Positions 9,247 to 18,311 are shown, numbered from the stretch's first letter. The stretch is 64,000 nt of DNA from Streptomyces sp. NBC_01716 (GCF_036248275.1 NZ_CP109181.1:3968001-4032000), one strand, 5' to 3'. Notes: generated by a model from the letters alone, not told the origin. A program made the numbers and translations.

Positions 9247-9292
9247 TCGGCCGTCCGAGACAGGCCGCCAAGCGAGTCTCGGACGGCCGAGG
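9247..9292. promoter_or_regulatory. perfect 15-bp hairpin upstream of metG
   Basis: The arms at 9247-9261 and 9278-9292 are exact reverse complements over 15 bp, with a 16-nt loop. No T-run follows on either strand, so it is not a classical terminator. It lies between the divergent metG (start 9035) and the UDP-sugar dehydrogenase (start 9383). It could be a leader structure controlling metG or an operator. It does not show the recognisable T-box sequence or specifier layout by eye. Confidence 0.5.
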
Positions 9293-9382
9293 CAGTCCCC
9301 ATCTTAGAGCCGCCGCATCGCGGCAGATCCCCATGCATCGCTCTCACACGGTTCCTGATCCGACTCCAACGAGGTGGACAGC

Positions 9383-10675
9383 ATGACCATCAATTCCGCG
9401 TTTCAGCGGCTCCGTGTCGTCGTGGTGGGCCAGGGGTACGTCGGGCTCCCGCTGGCGGTGAGGTCCGCCGAGGTCGGGCACCAAGTCGTCGGCCTCGATA
9501 TTGACGCGCAACGCGTGAAACGGCTCGTGCTCGGAGAGTCGTACGTCGAAGACATCCCGGACTCGCGCCTGGCACCGCTCCTGGCATCAGGCTCTTACCG
9601 GCCGAGCCTCGACGCATCCGACTGCGCGGACTTCGACATTGCGATCGTCACTGTCCCCACCCCGCTCCGCGACGGGGTACCAGACCTGTCGTACGTCGAG
9701 GACGCGGCGCGGATGCTCGGACGCCATCTCAGACGGGGAGCGACCGTCGTGCTGGAGTCCACCACGTACCCCGGTACCACGGAGGAACTCTTCGGTCCGC
9801 TCCTGGAAAGCGTCTCCGGCCTGACTGTCGGCCGCGACTTCCATCTCGGCTACAGCCCCGAACGCATAGACCCCGGCAACCCCAACTGGACGATGGAGAA
9901 CACCCCCAAGGTCGTCTCCGGAGTCGACGTAGCCTCAGCGGAAGCCGTCAGCCGGTTCTACTCAGCCATCGTCGACACGGTCGTCCCCGTCACCACCTGC
10001 AAGGAAGCCGAGCTGACCAAGCTGCTGGAGAACACCTTCCGGCACGTGAACATCGCTCTCGCCAACGAACTGGCGATCTTCGCCCACGAACTCGGCATCG
10101 ACATCTGGGCGGCCATCGACGCCGCCGCCACCAAGCCCTTCGGATTCATGCGCTTCACCCCCGGTCCCGGCGTCGGAGGCCATTGCCTCCCCATCGACCC
10201 GTCGTACCTGTCGTGGCGCGTGCAGCGGACTTTGGGCCGCAGCTTCCGGTTCGTCGAACTGGCGAACGACGTCAACAACCACATGCCCGACTACGTCGTG
10301 CGCCGCCTCATCGACGGCCTGAACGAGCGCAAGAAGTCCCTCAACGGATCGCGGATCCTGCTCCTCGGCCTCGCCTACAAGGCCAACACCGGAGATGCCC
10401 GGGAGACCCCCGCGGCGCGAATCGCCGAGCTACTCGCCGGCATGGGCGCCGACGTCCGAGCCAGCGACCCGCACGTGGACGACGCCCACCCACGTGCGAC
10501 CGATCTCGAACACGTGCGACACGTCGAGGCCACCCCCGAAAACCTCGCGGCGGCCGACGCCGTCGTCCTGCTCGCCGACCACGACGCCTTCGACTACCCG
10601 CTGATCACCGCACATGCCCCCTACATCCTCGACTGCCGTCGTCGGCTAATCGGCACACACGTCGACTCTCTCTGA
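9383..10675 (+). CDS. UDP-N-acetylhexosamine/UDP-glucose-type 6-dehydrogenase
   Basis: 430 aa. ATG 9383 has GAGG at 9371-9374 at good spacing; the GTG at 9374 lies inside that site and is less likely. The N-terminal NAD fold is 'VVVVGQGYVGLPLAV'. The catalytic Cys is in 'GPGVGGHCLPIDP', with 'LLENTFRHVNIALANE' in the central helix and a C-terminal UDP-binding Rossmann domain ('LLGLAYKANTGDARETPA'). The GGHCLPIDP form is typical of WbpA/WbpO/WecC-type UDP-N-acetyl-hexosamine dehydrogenases rather than UDP-glucose enzymes. Two NAD+ are used to make a UDP-uronic acid. It is 11 nt from the epimerase gene and probably co-transcribed with it. Confidence 0.9.
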   Translation: MTINSAFQRLRVVVVGQGYVGLPLAVRSAEVGHQVVGLDIDAQRVKRLVLGESYVEDIPDSRLAPLLASGSYRPSLDASDCADFDIAIVTVPTPLRDGVPDLSYVEDAARMLGRHLRRGATVVLESTTYPGTTEELFGPLLESVSGLTVGRDFHLGYSPERIDPGNPNWTMENTPKVVSGVDVASAEAVSRFYSAIVDTVVPVTTCKEAELTKLLENTFRHVNIALANELAIFAHELGIDIWAAIDAAATKPFGFMRFTPGPGVGGHCLPIDPSYLSWRVQRTLGRSFRFVELANDVNNHMPDYVVRRLIDGLNERKKSLNGSRILLLGLAYKANTGDARETPAARIAELLAGMGADVRASDPHVDDAHPRATDLEHVRHVEATPENLAAADAVVLLADHDAFDYPLITAHAPYILDCRRRLIGTHVDSL

Positions 10676-10686
10676 AGGGAACCCAC

Positions 10687-11619
10687 ATGAAGATCGTGAT
10701 CACCGGCGGAGCCGGATTCATCGGCAGCAACCTCGCGCGAACCCTGACCACGTACCCCCAGATCAGCCAGATCCGGGTGGTAGACAACCTCTCCACAGGC
10801 CACAAGGCGAACATCGCCGACCTCGACGTCGACTTCTTCGAGGGCGATGTGCAGGACTCCACCCTGCTGGACCAAGCGTTCCACAGCGCGGACGCGGTCG
10901 TCCATCTGGCTGCGCTGCCTTCCGTGCCACGCTCGGTGCGAGACCCCCTGGCCAGCCACCACGCCAACGCGACCGGCACCCTGCAGGTCCTCGAAGCCGC
11001 ACGCCGCGCTGGGAACCTGCACGTAATCGCTGCCTCCTCGTCCTCCGTCTACGGCTCGAACACGCACCTCCCGAAACACGAAGACCTCGCCACGGCCCCC
11101 ATGAGCCCGTACGCGGTCACCAAACTCGCCACCGAGGCGTACCTGGGCGCGTACCACCACAGTTACGGCCTGCCAGTCCTGCCCTTCCGCTTCTTCAACG
11201 TCTACGGCCCTGGCCAGCGCGCCGACCACCCCTATGCCGCGGCGATCCCGAAGTGGATCCACGCCGCGATCACCGACCAGCCCCTCACCGTTCACGGCGA
11301 CGGCACACAGACGCGAGACTTCACCTACGTGGGGACCGTGAGCCAGGTCCTCACCGACGCTGTCCTAAGCCGACTCAACGAACCCCGTCCCGTGAACTTG
11401 GCCTTCGGGACCCGAATGTCCCTTCTGGACCTCATACCCGAGATCGAGGCCGCGACCGGGCACCACGCCCGCCGGGAGCACAAAGCCGATCGTGCCGGCG
11501 ACGTCCCACACTCACAGGCTGACGGCGCCCGATTGCGAGCGCTCTTCCCGGCGATAGCACCCGTACCGATTCACGAAGGGATCTCCGCAACGGTGAACTG
11601 GTACAGAACTCGGCCATGA
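10687..11619 (+). CDS. NAD-dependent nucleotide-sugar 4-epimerase/dehydratase (extended SDR)
   Basis: 310 aa. Extended SDR: 'VITGGAGFIGSNL' at the N-terminus for NAD, Ser-rich 'IAASSSSVYG', and catalytic Tyr/Lys in 'SPYAVTKLATE'. 'FRFFNVYGPGQR' and 'GDGTQTRDFTYV' are the substrate-loop signatures of WbpP/GalE-like UDP-GlcNAc 4-epimerases. Together with the preceding dehydrogenase this gives a WbpO/WbpP-like route to a UDP-GalNAcA-type sugar, the probable donor for the glycosyltransferase at 3.3 kb. Substrate identity is inferred from the pairing, not shown. Confidence 0.88.
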   Translation: MKIVITGGAGFIGSNLARTLTTYPQISQIRVVDNLSTGHKANIADLDVDFFEGDVQDSTLLDQAFHSADAVVHLAALPSVPRSVRDPLASHHANATGTLQVLEAARRAGNLHVIAASSSSVYGSNTHLPKHEDLATAPMSPYAVTKLATEAYLGAYHHSYGLPVLPFRFFNVYGPGQRADHPYAAAIPKWIHAAITDQPLTVHGDGTQTRDFTYVGTVSQVLTDAVLSRLNEPRPVNLAFGTRMSLLDLIPEIEAATGHHARREHKADRAGDVPHSQADGARLRALFPAIAPVPIHEGISATVNWYRTRP

Positions 11620-11868
11620 GCGCGGTTCCGAACTGAATCCTTGGGGCAGAGCAAGAAAAGGACCTCAGCTCTGGAGATACTGCTCCAAGCGGAGTCCATC
11701 GCAACCGAGCAGATCCGGCATCGCACCATGAGCCGGGAATCGGTTCTCCGCTTGATACTCAACTCCCGAAGTCGACCTCACCGCTACTGTTCCAGTCGAG
11801 GACGAGGACACACGCACCCCGAGGGTGGAAAATGGGTCGTCCGGGACTCAGCGGGGGGAAAGACACGC
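11620..11868. other. intergenic boundary between sugar cluster and defence island
   Basis: About 250 bp with no supported gene or clear terminator hairpin. The reading frame is open upstream of the GmrSD-like gene, but the first start with a strong ribosome site is at 11869. Confidence 0.4.
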
Positions 11869-14454
11869 GTGCACGCGCAGGAGACCACGTTCAACGAACT
11901 CGTCCAGGGCGAGAAGCAGTTTCAAGTGCCGCTCTATCAGCGCACCTACAGCTGGCAGCGGGATGAGCTGCGGCAACTCTGGGACGATGTTCAGGAGTTG
12001 GTCGAGGAGCACCTGGAAGGACGGCCCCCCACAGCGCACTTCCTCGGCTCCGTGGTGCTGGCCCCGGGCCGGATCACCGCCGGCGGCATGCAGCGTTGGC
12101 TCGTCGTCGACGGCCAGCAGCGGCTCACCACCCTCATGCTGGCCTTCACGGCGTTGCGCGACCGCCACCGGGAACGCGGCGCGGAGCAGAAGGCCGAGCG
12201 CATCCACGACCTCGTGCTCGTCAATAAATACCGAAGTGGCGACGACCACTACCGGCTTCTGCCCACGCAAGCGGACCGCGACGCCTTCACCGCCTGTGTC
12301 GAGAGTTCGCCCAGGGCGGGCGGCCCCGGCAACGTGGGCGCCGCCTATCGGTTCTTCCTGGGCGCCCTCGCAGCGGGCGAGGAAATCGCCGGTGAGACGT
12401 GGACGGACGCGGTGGAGACCGTGCTGAGTGGTCTGCTGTCGATCGTGGAGATCACCGCGTCGGAGGGTGACAACGTCTACCGGATCTTCGAGTCGATCAA
12501 CAACACGGGGGTCGGACTGAGCCAGAGCGACCTGCTGCGCAACTACCTCTTCATGTGCCTGCCGGCCCGGGGCGAGTCCGTCTACCAGAATCTGTGGCTG
12601 CCCATGCAGGAACGGCTGGGCCCCGCCAACCTCGAACTCCTCGTCTGGCTCGACCTGGTGGTGGCCGGCAACAGCCGGGCGAAGCAGAGCGAGATCTACC
12701 GGGACCAGAAGAAGCGCCTGGAGCCTCTGAGCTCCGACGAAGCGGCCCTGGAGGGCGAGATCGCCTCCCTGGCCCGCCGGGCGGAACGTCTGATGCGGAT
12801 CCTGGAACCCGAGAGGGAGCCCGACCCGGGGCTGCGCGAAGTGCTGGAGAGGCTCTCCCGGTGGGGCGGCCAGACTCACTACCCGCTGGCACTCCACCTG
12901 CTCGACCGCGTGGACGACGGGCAGGCCACACCGCACCAGGCCGCCCGGGCACTGGCGTACGCCGAGAGCTACATGGTGAGGCGTCTGTTCACCGGACACT
13001 CCACCACGGGCAGCAACCGGGTGTTCATGGAGATGGCCAAGGAGATGGAGAAGGACGACGACCCGGCCGAGGCTGTAAGCCGCTTCCTGTCGAAGAGCAA
13101 GACGGGAGCCCGCGTCTGGCCCGACGACGACGCCGTCCGCGACGCGATCCGCACCCGCCCCTTCTACAAGGCGGGCCGCAGCAACCAGCGGTTCCAGGTG
13201 CTGCGCAGGCTGGAGGAGAGCTACGGAGCCAGTGAACCAGTCGACTATGTCAAGGCGCACCTGACCGTCGAGCACGTGCTGCCTCAGAGCCCCGCGCACC
13301 AGTGGCTGGACCTGCTGGCCGAGGAGACCGAGAACGGACAGGGCGCCGAGGAACTCCACGCCGTACTCGTCCACACGTTGGGCAACCTGACTCTCTCGGC
13401 TGACAACGCGAAGCTCTCGAACCATCCTTTCCGCCGCAAGCAGGAGATCCTGGACTTCAGCTCCCTGCGAATGAACCAGGAGATCGCAGGGCGGCAACGT
13501 TGGGGGAAGGCGGAGATCCTCGACCGCGCCGCCACCCTCGCCGACCGGGTGGTACGGCTGTGGCCCGGACCCGTCGCGGGCACGGTCCCGGTGGACGACG
13601 AGTGGCCAGGATGGAAGGAGCTGCGGGCCGCGCTTCTCGCCATGCCAGCCGGGACGTGGACGACGTACGGCGATGTCGCGGCGCTCATCGGCACCCACGC
13701 CGTCCCGGTCGGCCAGCATCTGGCGTCCAAGGTGGGCCTGCACGGCGCCTACCGGGTGCTGACGGCGGACGGCCGCATCTCGGCGGGCTTCAGGTGGCCG
13801 GACGGCCAGGACCTCGGTGATGTGCGAAGCCGTCTGGAGGCCGAGGGAGTTTCCTTCGACGGCGCGGACCGGGCCCGCCGATCCCACCGGCTGACCACCT
13901 CCGACCTGGCGGCCCTGCTGGGCAAGGATGTCGCCGACGAGGCCGAGCCGTCACTGCGGGCCGACGGCGACGAGCAGCAGTCGGCGGCCAGCCGGTTCGA
14001 AACGCAGCTGCACGACAACCAGACCGAGGAGACCGTCGACGGCGTCCTGGCCGCCCTGCGCTTCTGGGAGCAGCAGGGCGGTCATCTCGCCTACGGCCGG
14101 GCAAGCGAGACCAGTTGCTTCCCCACAGTGCGTTTCGGCAACGCGCCCGCTTCCCGAGAGCTGTGGCCCCTGGCTCTCTACCCGGTCTCCGGCACCGTCG
14201 AGGTCGTCTTCCAGTATCTGAAGAGGCGTCCCCCGTTCGATGACGAGCCACTGCGGCGCGAGTTGATGAACCGCCTGAACGGGATCGAGGGCATCGACCT
14301 GGCCGAGGCGAAACTGGACCTGCGCCCGTCCTTCGCGGTGGAGGTCTTCGCCGCGCACAGTGACGAGATCTGTGCGGTGCTGGAGTGGTTCGCGCATACG
14401 GCGGCCCTCGCGGAGGCCCGCCGTATGGTGGACGAGGACCCCGGCACCCCCTGA
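11869..14454 (+). CDS. GmrSD-like restriction protein (DUF262-DUF1524) with alkyltransferase-like domain
   Basis: 861 aa. The GTG at 11869 is preceded by GGGGGGAA at 11853-11860. Residues 1 to about 220 are DUF262/GmrS: 'FQVPLYQRTYSW' and the nucleotide-binding 'VVDGQQRLTTLML' near residue 80. A DUF1524/GmrD HNH-like nuclease is near residue 467 ('VEHVLPQSPAHQW'), followed by 'HTLGNLTLSADNAKLSN'. Residues about 595-690 resemble the alkyltransferase-like/MGMT C-terminal domain ('AGTWTTYGDVAALIG', 'GAYRVLTADG') but have no PCHR cysteine motif. The last ~150 residues are an extra domain. GmrSD enzymes are Type IV restriction systems that cleave modified DNA such as glucosylated phage DNA. An ATL-like fold could add alkyl- or modified-base recognition; that is inference. 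Confidence 0.87.
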   Translation: MHAQETTFNELVQGEKQFQVPLYQRTYSWQRDELRQLWDDVQELVEEHLEGRPPTAHFLGSVVLAPGRITAGGMQRWLVVDGQQRLTTLMLAFTALRDRHRERGAEQKAERIHDLVLVNKYRSGDDHYRLLPTQADRDAFTACVESSPRAGGPGNVGAAYRFFLGALAAGEEIAGETWTDAVETVLSGLLSIVEITASEGDNVYRIFESINNTGVGLSQSDLLRNYLFMCLPARGESVYQNLWLPMQERLGPANLELLVWLDLVVAGNSRAKQSEIYRDQKKRLEPLSSDEAALEGEIASLARRAERLMRILEPEREPDPGLREVLERLSRWGGQTHYPLALHLLDRVDDGQATPHQAARALAYAESYMVRRLFTGHSTTGSNRVFMEMAKEMEKDDDPAEAVSRFLSKSKTGARVWPDDDAVRDAIRTRPFYKAGRSNQRFQVLRRLEESYGASEPVDYVKAHLTVEHVLPQSPAHQWLDLLAEETENGQGAEELHAVLVHTLGNLTLSADNAKLSNHPFRRKQEILDFSSLRMNQEIAGRQRWGKAEILDRAATLADRVVRLWPGPVAGTVPVDDEWPGWKELRAALLAMPAGTWTTYGDVAALIGTHAVPVGQHLASKVGLHGAYRVLTADGRISAGFRWPDGQDLGDVRSRLEAEGVSFDGADRARRSHRLTTSDLAALLGKDVADEAEPSLRADGDEQQSAASRFETQLHDNQTEETVDGVLAALRFWEQQGGHLAYGRASETSCFPTVRFGNAPASRELWPLALYPVSGTVEVVFQYLKRRPPFDDEPLRRELMNRLNGIEGIDLAEAKLDLRPSFAVEVFAAHSDEICAVLEWFAHTAALAEARRMVDEDPGTP

Positions 14455-14480
14455 CACCCTCCGTGACCCCTCCAAGTGGA

Positions 14481-14513
14481 GCGTGGGGCGACGGCATACT
14501 GCGGGCCCCACGC
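14481..14513. terminator. terminator between convergent GmrSD-like and helicase genes
   Basis: Arms 14481-14489 and 14505-14513 are exact 9-bp reverse complements (GCGTGGGGC), with a 15-nt loop. The hairpin lies 27 nt past the GmrSD-like stop and about 48 nt past the stop of the convergent helicase gene, so it is placed as a bidirectional terminator. There is no T-tract, as is usual in actinomycetes. Confidence 0.6.
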
Positions 14514-14560
14514 ACGTCACGCATGAGGCCTGCAGCAACGGCGTGCGGGGCCGATGAGCA

Positions 14561-16711
14561 CTACGGGAGCGGGTTGATGACCGGCGCTAGAAACGGACTC
14601 GGCGCCCCGTGCCAGGACACCCGCAGCGCCTCGCGCGCCCGTGTGCACGCCACGAAGAGCAGGTTCAGCTCGCCGTTCAGGTCCTCCTGGTGCTGCTGGG
14701 CGTCGACCTCGACCGCGGTGACGGCCGACTTCATCGGCACGGTGGCGTCGTTCACCCCGGTCACGGCGACACAGCGGAACTCCAGCCCCTTCATCCGGTG
14801 CATGGTGCCGATCCGGACACCGGGGCCACCATGCCCGGCGCCGAGCACGCACGCGGCGAGGCCAGCCCTCTCCAGGGCCTGGGCGATGTCCCGCCCCAGC
14901 TGGACGAAGCGCACCGCAACCCCGATGTCCTCCGCCCGCACCCCCGCGCCGGTCCAGTCCCGCACCCGGGCCACCAGCGCCTCGATCTCCTCGGGTTTGG
15001 TGGCATACGCGGCCGTCTCCGGCCGCTCTCCGTGCATGGTGGAGCGGTATCCCGCCAGCGTCTCGTTCCCGCCGTCCATGTCGTCCGGCTCCTCACCAGT
15101 CAGCAGCGAGGCCGACCAGGCCAGGATCTCCTGCGTAGTCCGGTAGTTGATCCGCAGCCGGTGCGAGCGGCCGACGACCTGGACGCCGAGCGAGCGCAGC
15201 GACACCCGGTTCCCGTAAATCCGCTGGTAGGTGTCCCCGGCGAGGAACAGATCGTCCTGACCGGGGGCGACCAGGGCCCGCAGGAACCGCCACTGCGCGG
15301 GGTGCAGGTCTTGCGCCTCGTCGATCACAACATGGTGGTACGGCCGCTGCTCCCGGCCGTCCAGGACGTGTGCCGCCTCCGCGCACACCTGAAGAAACGT
15401 CCACTCGCCGGCCTGGCGCAGCTGCTCCTCGAACGCGGAGACAGCCCGCCACACCTGAAGACGTTTCAGCGGTGGGAGCGGTGTGCCGCGGCCGGTGCGC
15501 GACGCCTTCAGGTACTGCTCCGGGGCCGTCAGGGCCTGCGCCAGGACGATCTGACGCCACTCCTGGTCGAGGAAGACGTCTGTGAAGTCCGTCCCCAGCC
15601 GCCGGGCGATGCGCGCCCAGCGGGCGGTGATCTCCTTCTGGTCAAAGACCAACTTCAGTGGGGCGCCGCCGCGTTCCGCCCGCACGATCTCGTTGGCCAG
15701 GGCGTCGACGTTGACCACCCGGATCTTCGCCCGGACGTTCTCCTCCTCGACCAGCAGCGTCAGACATCGCTCCAGCTCGGCCGCGAGATCCTTGGTGAAG
15801 GTGGTGAGCAGAACGCATCCGTCGGGGGCTTCCACGGGCAGTTGCCTGGCCAGGTGGTACGCCCGGTGCAGGGCGACCACCGTCTTCCCCGTGCCGGGCC
15901 CGCCGGTGACCCGGGCCGGCCCGGCGTAGCCCTCGTGGTACGCCACCCGGTACTGGCTCGGGTGTAGGAAGACTCGCCAGGCGTCGAACGGCTGCTCCAG
16001 GATTCCTTGCAGTTCGACGGGGCCCGACACGAGCGCGACTCGGCCGCGGGAACGGGCCATCGCGGTTCCCAGCTCATCGCCGTCATCGGCTCCGGGAGTC
16101 CGCGCGGCGGTCCGGGCATACGCCTGCACCAGTTCCCGGTCGATCGCCTCGGGCTTCATACCGGTCGCGAGCCCCAGCAGCACGTCGTACTGATGCTCCG
16201 GCAGCACCTTGTGCAGCGCCTCCAGATGATCTTCGTCTGGGATCAGCCGGATGATCGGCAGGATCTCCTCGTCCACGCCGAGGCTTCGCAGCACCTTGTC
16301 TGGATACTCGGAGGCGGGGAACAAGCGGGTCGGTTCCTCGGCGGCGAGCGCCCGCAACCCTGCGGTGGCGCGTGCCAAGGCCACGTCGTTTCGTATCTCG
16401 ATGCCCTGCGTCGCCTCGTTCACCGAGGCCCGGTGCTTGGCAGCCCAGTCGTTGGCCTTGTCATGGGGGAGCACCTTGAGTAGCAGGTAGCTGTCGCCTG
16501 ACTCACCCTTGAGAACGACGCCGCGCCAGAAACCGGTGATGCGGATGGTCCGCAGCCGTGGATCCTTCTGGTGAGTCAGCTTCTCCAGATGCAGCCCGGT
16601 GTGCGTGGCTGCCGCGAACTTCTCGAAGACCTCGAAGACCCTCTTCTGGACGGGTTTCTCCAGCGCCGCGAACTCCAGCAGAAAGTCCCGGTGCATGCCC
16701 AGCGTCGCCAT
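14561..16711 (-). CDS. UvrD/Rep-family superfamily 1 helicase
   Basis: 716 aa; ATG 16711 has GGAGGGGG upstream. The first ~100 residues are a small alpha/beta region resembling RelE/ParE-type folds ('LHLEKLTHQKDPRLRTIRI'), a common N-terminal extension of these helicases. The SF1 core follows: Walker A 'GGPGTGKTVVALHRA' near residue 272, motif II 'VVIDEAQDLHPAQW' near 462, motif III 'LFLAGDTYQRIY', motif IV-like 'LRINYRTTQEILAW', and motif VI 'NLLFVACTRAREAL'. It is the last minus-strand gene of the island, 230 nt after the unknown gene at 16942. It may be a defence effector or a DNA-repair helicase. Confidence 0.88.
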   Translation of the reverse strand: MATLGMHRDFLLEFAALEKPVQKRVFEVFEKFAAATHTGLHLEKLTHQKDPRLRTIRITGFWRGVVLKGESGDSYLLLKVLPHDKANDWAAKHRASVNEATQGIEIRNDVALARATAGLRALAAEEPTRLFPASEYPDKVLRSLGVDEEILPIIRLIPDEDHLEALHKVLPEHQYDVLLGLATGMKPEAIDRELVQAYARTAARTPGADDGDELGTAMARSRGRVALVSGPVELQGILEQPFDAWRVFLHPSQYRVAYHEGYAGPARVTGGPGTGKTVVALHRAYHLARQLPVEAPDGCVLLTTFTKDLAAELERCLTLLVEEENVRAKIRVVNVDALANEIVRAERGGAPLKLVFDQKEITARWARIARRLGTDFTDVFLDQEWRQIVLAQALTAPEQYLKASRTGRGTPLPPLKRLQVWRAVSAFEEQLRQAGEWTFLQVCAEAAHVLDGREQRPYHHVVIDEAQDLHPAQWRFLRALVAPGQDDLFLAGDTYQRIYGNRVSLRSLGVQVVGRSHRLRINYRTTQEILAWSASLLTGEEPDDMDGGNETLAGYRSTMHGERPETAAYATKPEEIEALVARVRDWTGAGVRAEDIGVAVRFVQLGRDIAQALERAGLAACVLGAGHGGPGVRIGTMHRMKGLEFRCVAVTGVNDATVPMKSAVTAVEVDAQQHQEDLNGELNLLFVACTRAREALRVSWHGAPSPFLAPVINPLP

Positions 16712-16941
16712 CCGTGCCCCCTCCAGAAGACTACGATCACTTTACTGACCGGCTCCGATTCGCGAGGCCGGTCCGTACGTGCCGGAGCGCAAGTACAAAC
16801 GGACCGCCTGGACCGGCGTCCACCTGCGGCGCCGGTCAGTTGACTCGGCGGTTGCCGGGCGGAACCTCGCTCCGGTGCATCCCCACGACGACGGAGCCCG
16901 GTCCGCCGACGGACAGGCTCTCGCGTATCAGGTCGATGACG

Positions 16942-18189
16942 TTAGTCCCAGCCGGTGCCGCGCGTGCCGATCCATCCGTCCCTGAGCAGCGTGGTGAAGG
17001 TGGTGTTGTTCAGGTACCGGGGAACCGACTCCTCGACGATGCGCGTCCCGCCGGACGGCCCGTCGGCCTCGGGGCGTTGAAGCAGTTCCTGGAAGTGCTC
17101 CCGCGTCAGATACATGCCGGGGATGAGCGCGGCGGAGTTCATCATGAAGGGAGTGGTCCGGCACAACTTGACCATGCTGGGCGTGGAGACCAGGCGCGGG
17201 TCACCCAGCGTCGCCGAGCCCTCTTGGCCGGTTCGAGACCACTCGTCCTCGGCCTTGCACTCGTCGTCCACGGTCTCCATCCGCTTCAGTTCCCCCTTAC
17301 CGGTGGCGTCGTGCCAGTACACCCAGCCACGCCCGCTCTGACGCATGCGCTTGTACTGGACCATAGCCACGCTGCGGGCGTGCTCGTTCACGTAGATCAT
17401 GTCGACGCCCATGACGGTCTCGGCGTTCGTGCGGTTGGCGTTGTACACGAACAGCCGATGGCGGGATTCGGAGTTGCGGCGGTAGATCCGCCAGCCGACC
17501 TGCACGGCGTCCTCGCCCTCCATGCCGGGGAAGCGCAGGTAGTCGTGGGCGATCTGCTGGTCCTCGATCTGCCGGAGGGCGGGCAGCCCTTCGATGAAGG
17601 GGACGGACCGGGAGCGGGGATCGTCACCGCTGAGCGGCTGCTGCCACGCTTCGAGCGGATCACGGTCCGCGCCGAACGTCTCCATGAGCGTGCCCACCGC
17701 GTCCTTCTCAAGGCTTCGCTGTTCTCCCTCCCGACCCGTCGGAGGATTGGACCCCAGGCTGCTCTCCAGATCGTCCAGTGTCTCGTTCAGTTCTGGCCGC
17801 AAACTCCGGACGGCAGCGAGCAGATTGTCGCCGGCCGCGGGAGACATACGGCCGTCGTCTCCGAGGAATCGGCGGCTGGCCCCCATAGCGTCTTCAAGGT
17901 CGACGAGCGGCAGCGGGAACTGGAGCGCGGTGAAGTCGCGTGCGAGCAGGGCGCGTTCGTAGGTGCCCGACCGTCTGCCCGGGAAGACGCCGCCCACCCC
18001 GATGATCCTGCGCTGCTCATCGCGGGCGTGACGGTCCGTGAAGAAGGCGAGACACCACACACGCGGTTTTCTCCAGTCCTTGTACGGGTACGCGAAGGTC
18101 CGCTCACCACGGGTCAGCCATGCCGGAGGCTTTTCGGGGAGCCGCTCCGTCATCAGCGCGGTGCTGTGGACCAGAGCGACGGCGACCAT
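16942..18189 (-). CDS. unknown defence-island protein, possible PD-(D/E)XK nuclease core
   Basis: 415 aa; the ATG has GGAGG 7 nt upstream. I do not recognise the family. The segment around residues 265-290 reads 'GVDMIYVNEHARSVAMVQYKRM', an acidic residue on a beta strand followed by a (Q/E)xK on the next. That is the layout of PD-(D/E)XK nucleases with the Glu replaced by Gln. The N-terminus ('FAYPYKDWRKPRVWCLAFFTD') and C-terminus ('YLNNTTFTTLLRDGWIG') look conserved but uninformative. It is next to drmC and upstream of the helicase on the same strand. It may be an accessory nuclease. The nuclease call is low confidence; that this is a real gene is near certain. Confidence 0.75.
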   Translation of the reverse strand: MVAVALVHSTALMTERLPEKPPAWLTRGERTFAYPYKDWRKPRVWCLAFFTDRHARDEQRRIIGVGGVFPGRRSGTYERALLARDFTALQFPLPLVDLEDAMGASRRFLGDDGRMSPAAGDNLLAAVRSLRPELNETLDDLESSLGSNPPTGREGEQRSLEKDAVGTLMETFGADRDPLEAWQQPLSGDDPRSRSVPFIEGLPALRQIEDQQIAHDYLRFPGMEGEDAVQVGWRIYRRNSESRHRLFVYNANRTNAETVMGVDMIYVNEHARSVAMVQYKRMRQSGRGWVYWHDATGKGELKRMETVDDECKAEDEWSRTGQEGSATLGDPRLVSTPSMVKLCRTTPFMMNSAALIPGMYLTREHFQELLQRPEADGPSGGTRIVEESVPRYLNNTTFTTLLRDGWIGTRGTGWD

Positions 18190-18311
18190 CTGTGACCTCC
18201 TGCATCGTGTGAAACCGGAGGCTCAATTGTTGGCCAGGTTCCGGCCGTCAGAGCACAGGGGCCATCAATCGGCCATGTGAATGGCGATGATTCGGTGGTC
18301 ACAGGACCTCA

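Noticed and set aside
9247..9292. Rho-independent terminator
   Set aside because: No T-run on either side and it lies between divergent starts, not after a gene end.
11848..13887. Minus-strand open frame opposite the GmrSD-like gene
   Set aside because: No family similarity; shadow of the plus-strand gene. The same applies to plus-strand frames over metG (7029-9386), drmD (31399-33048, 33079-34455) and the kinase.
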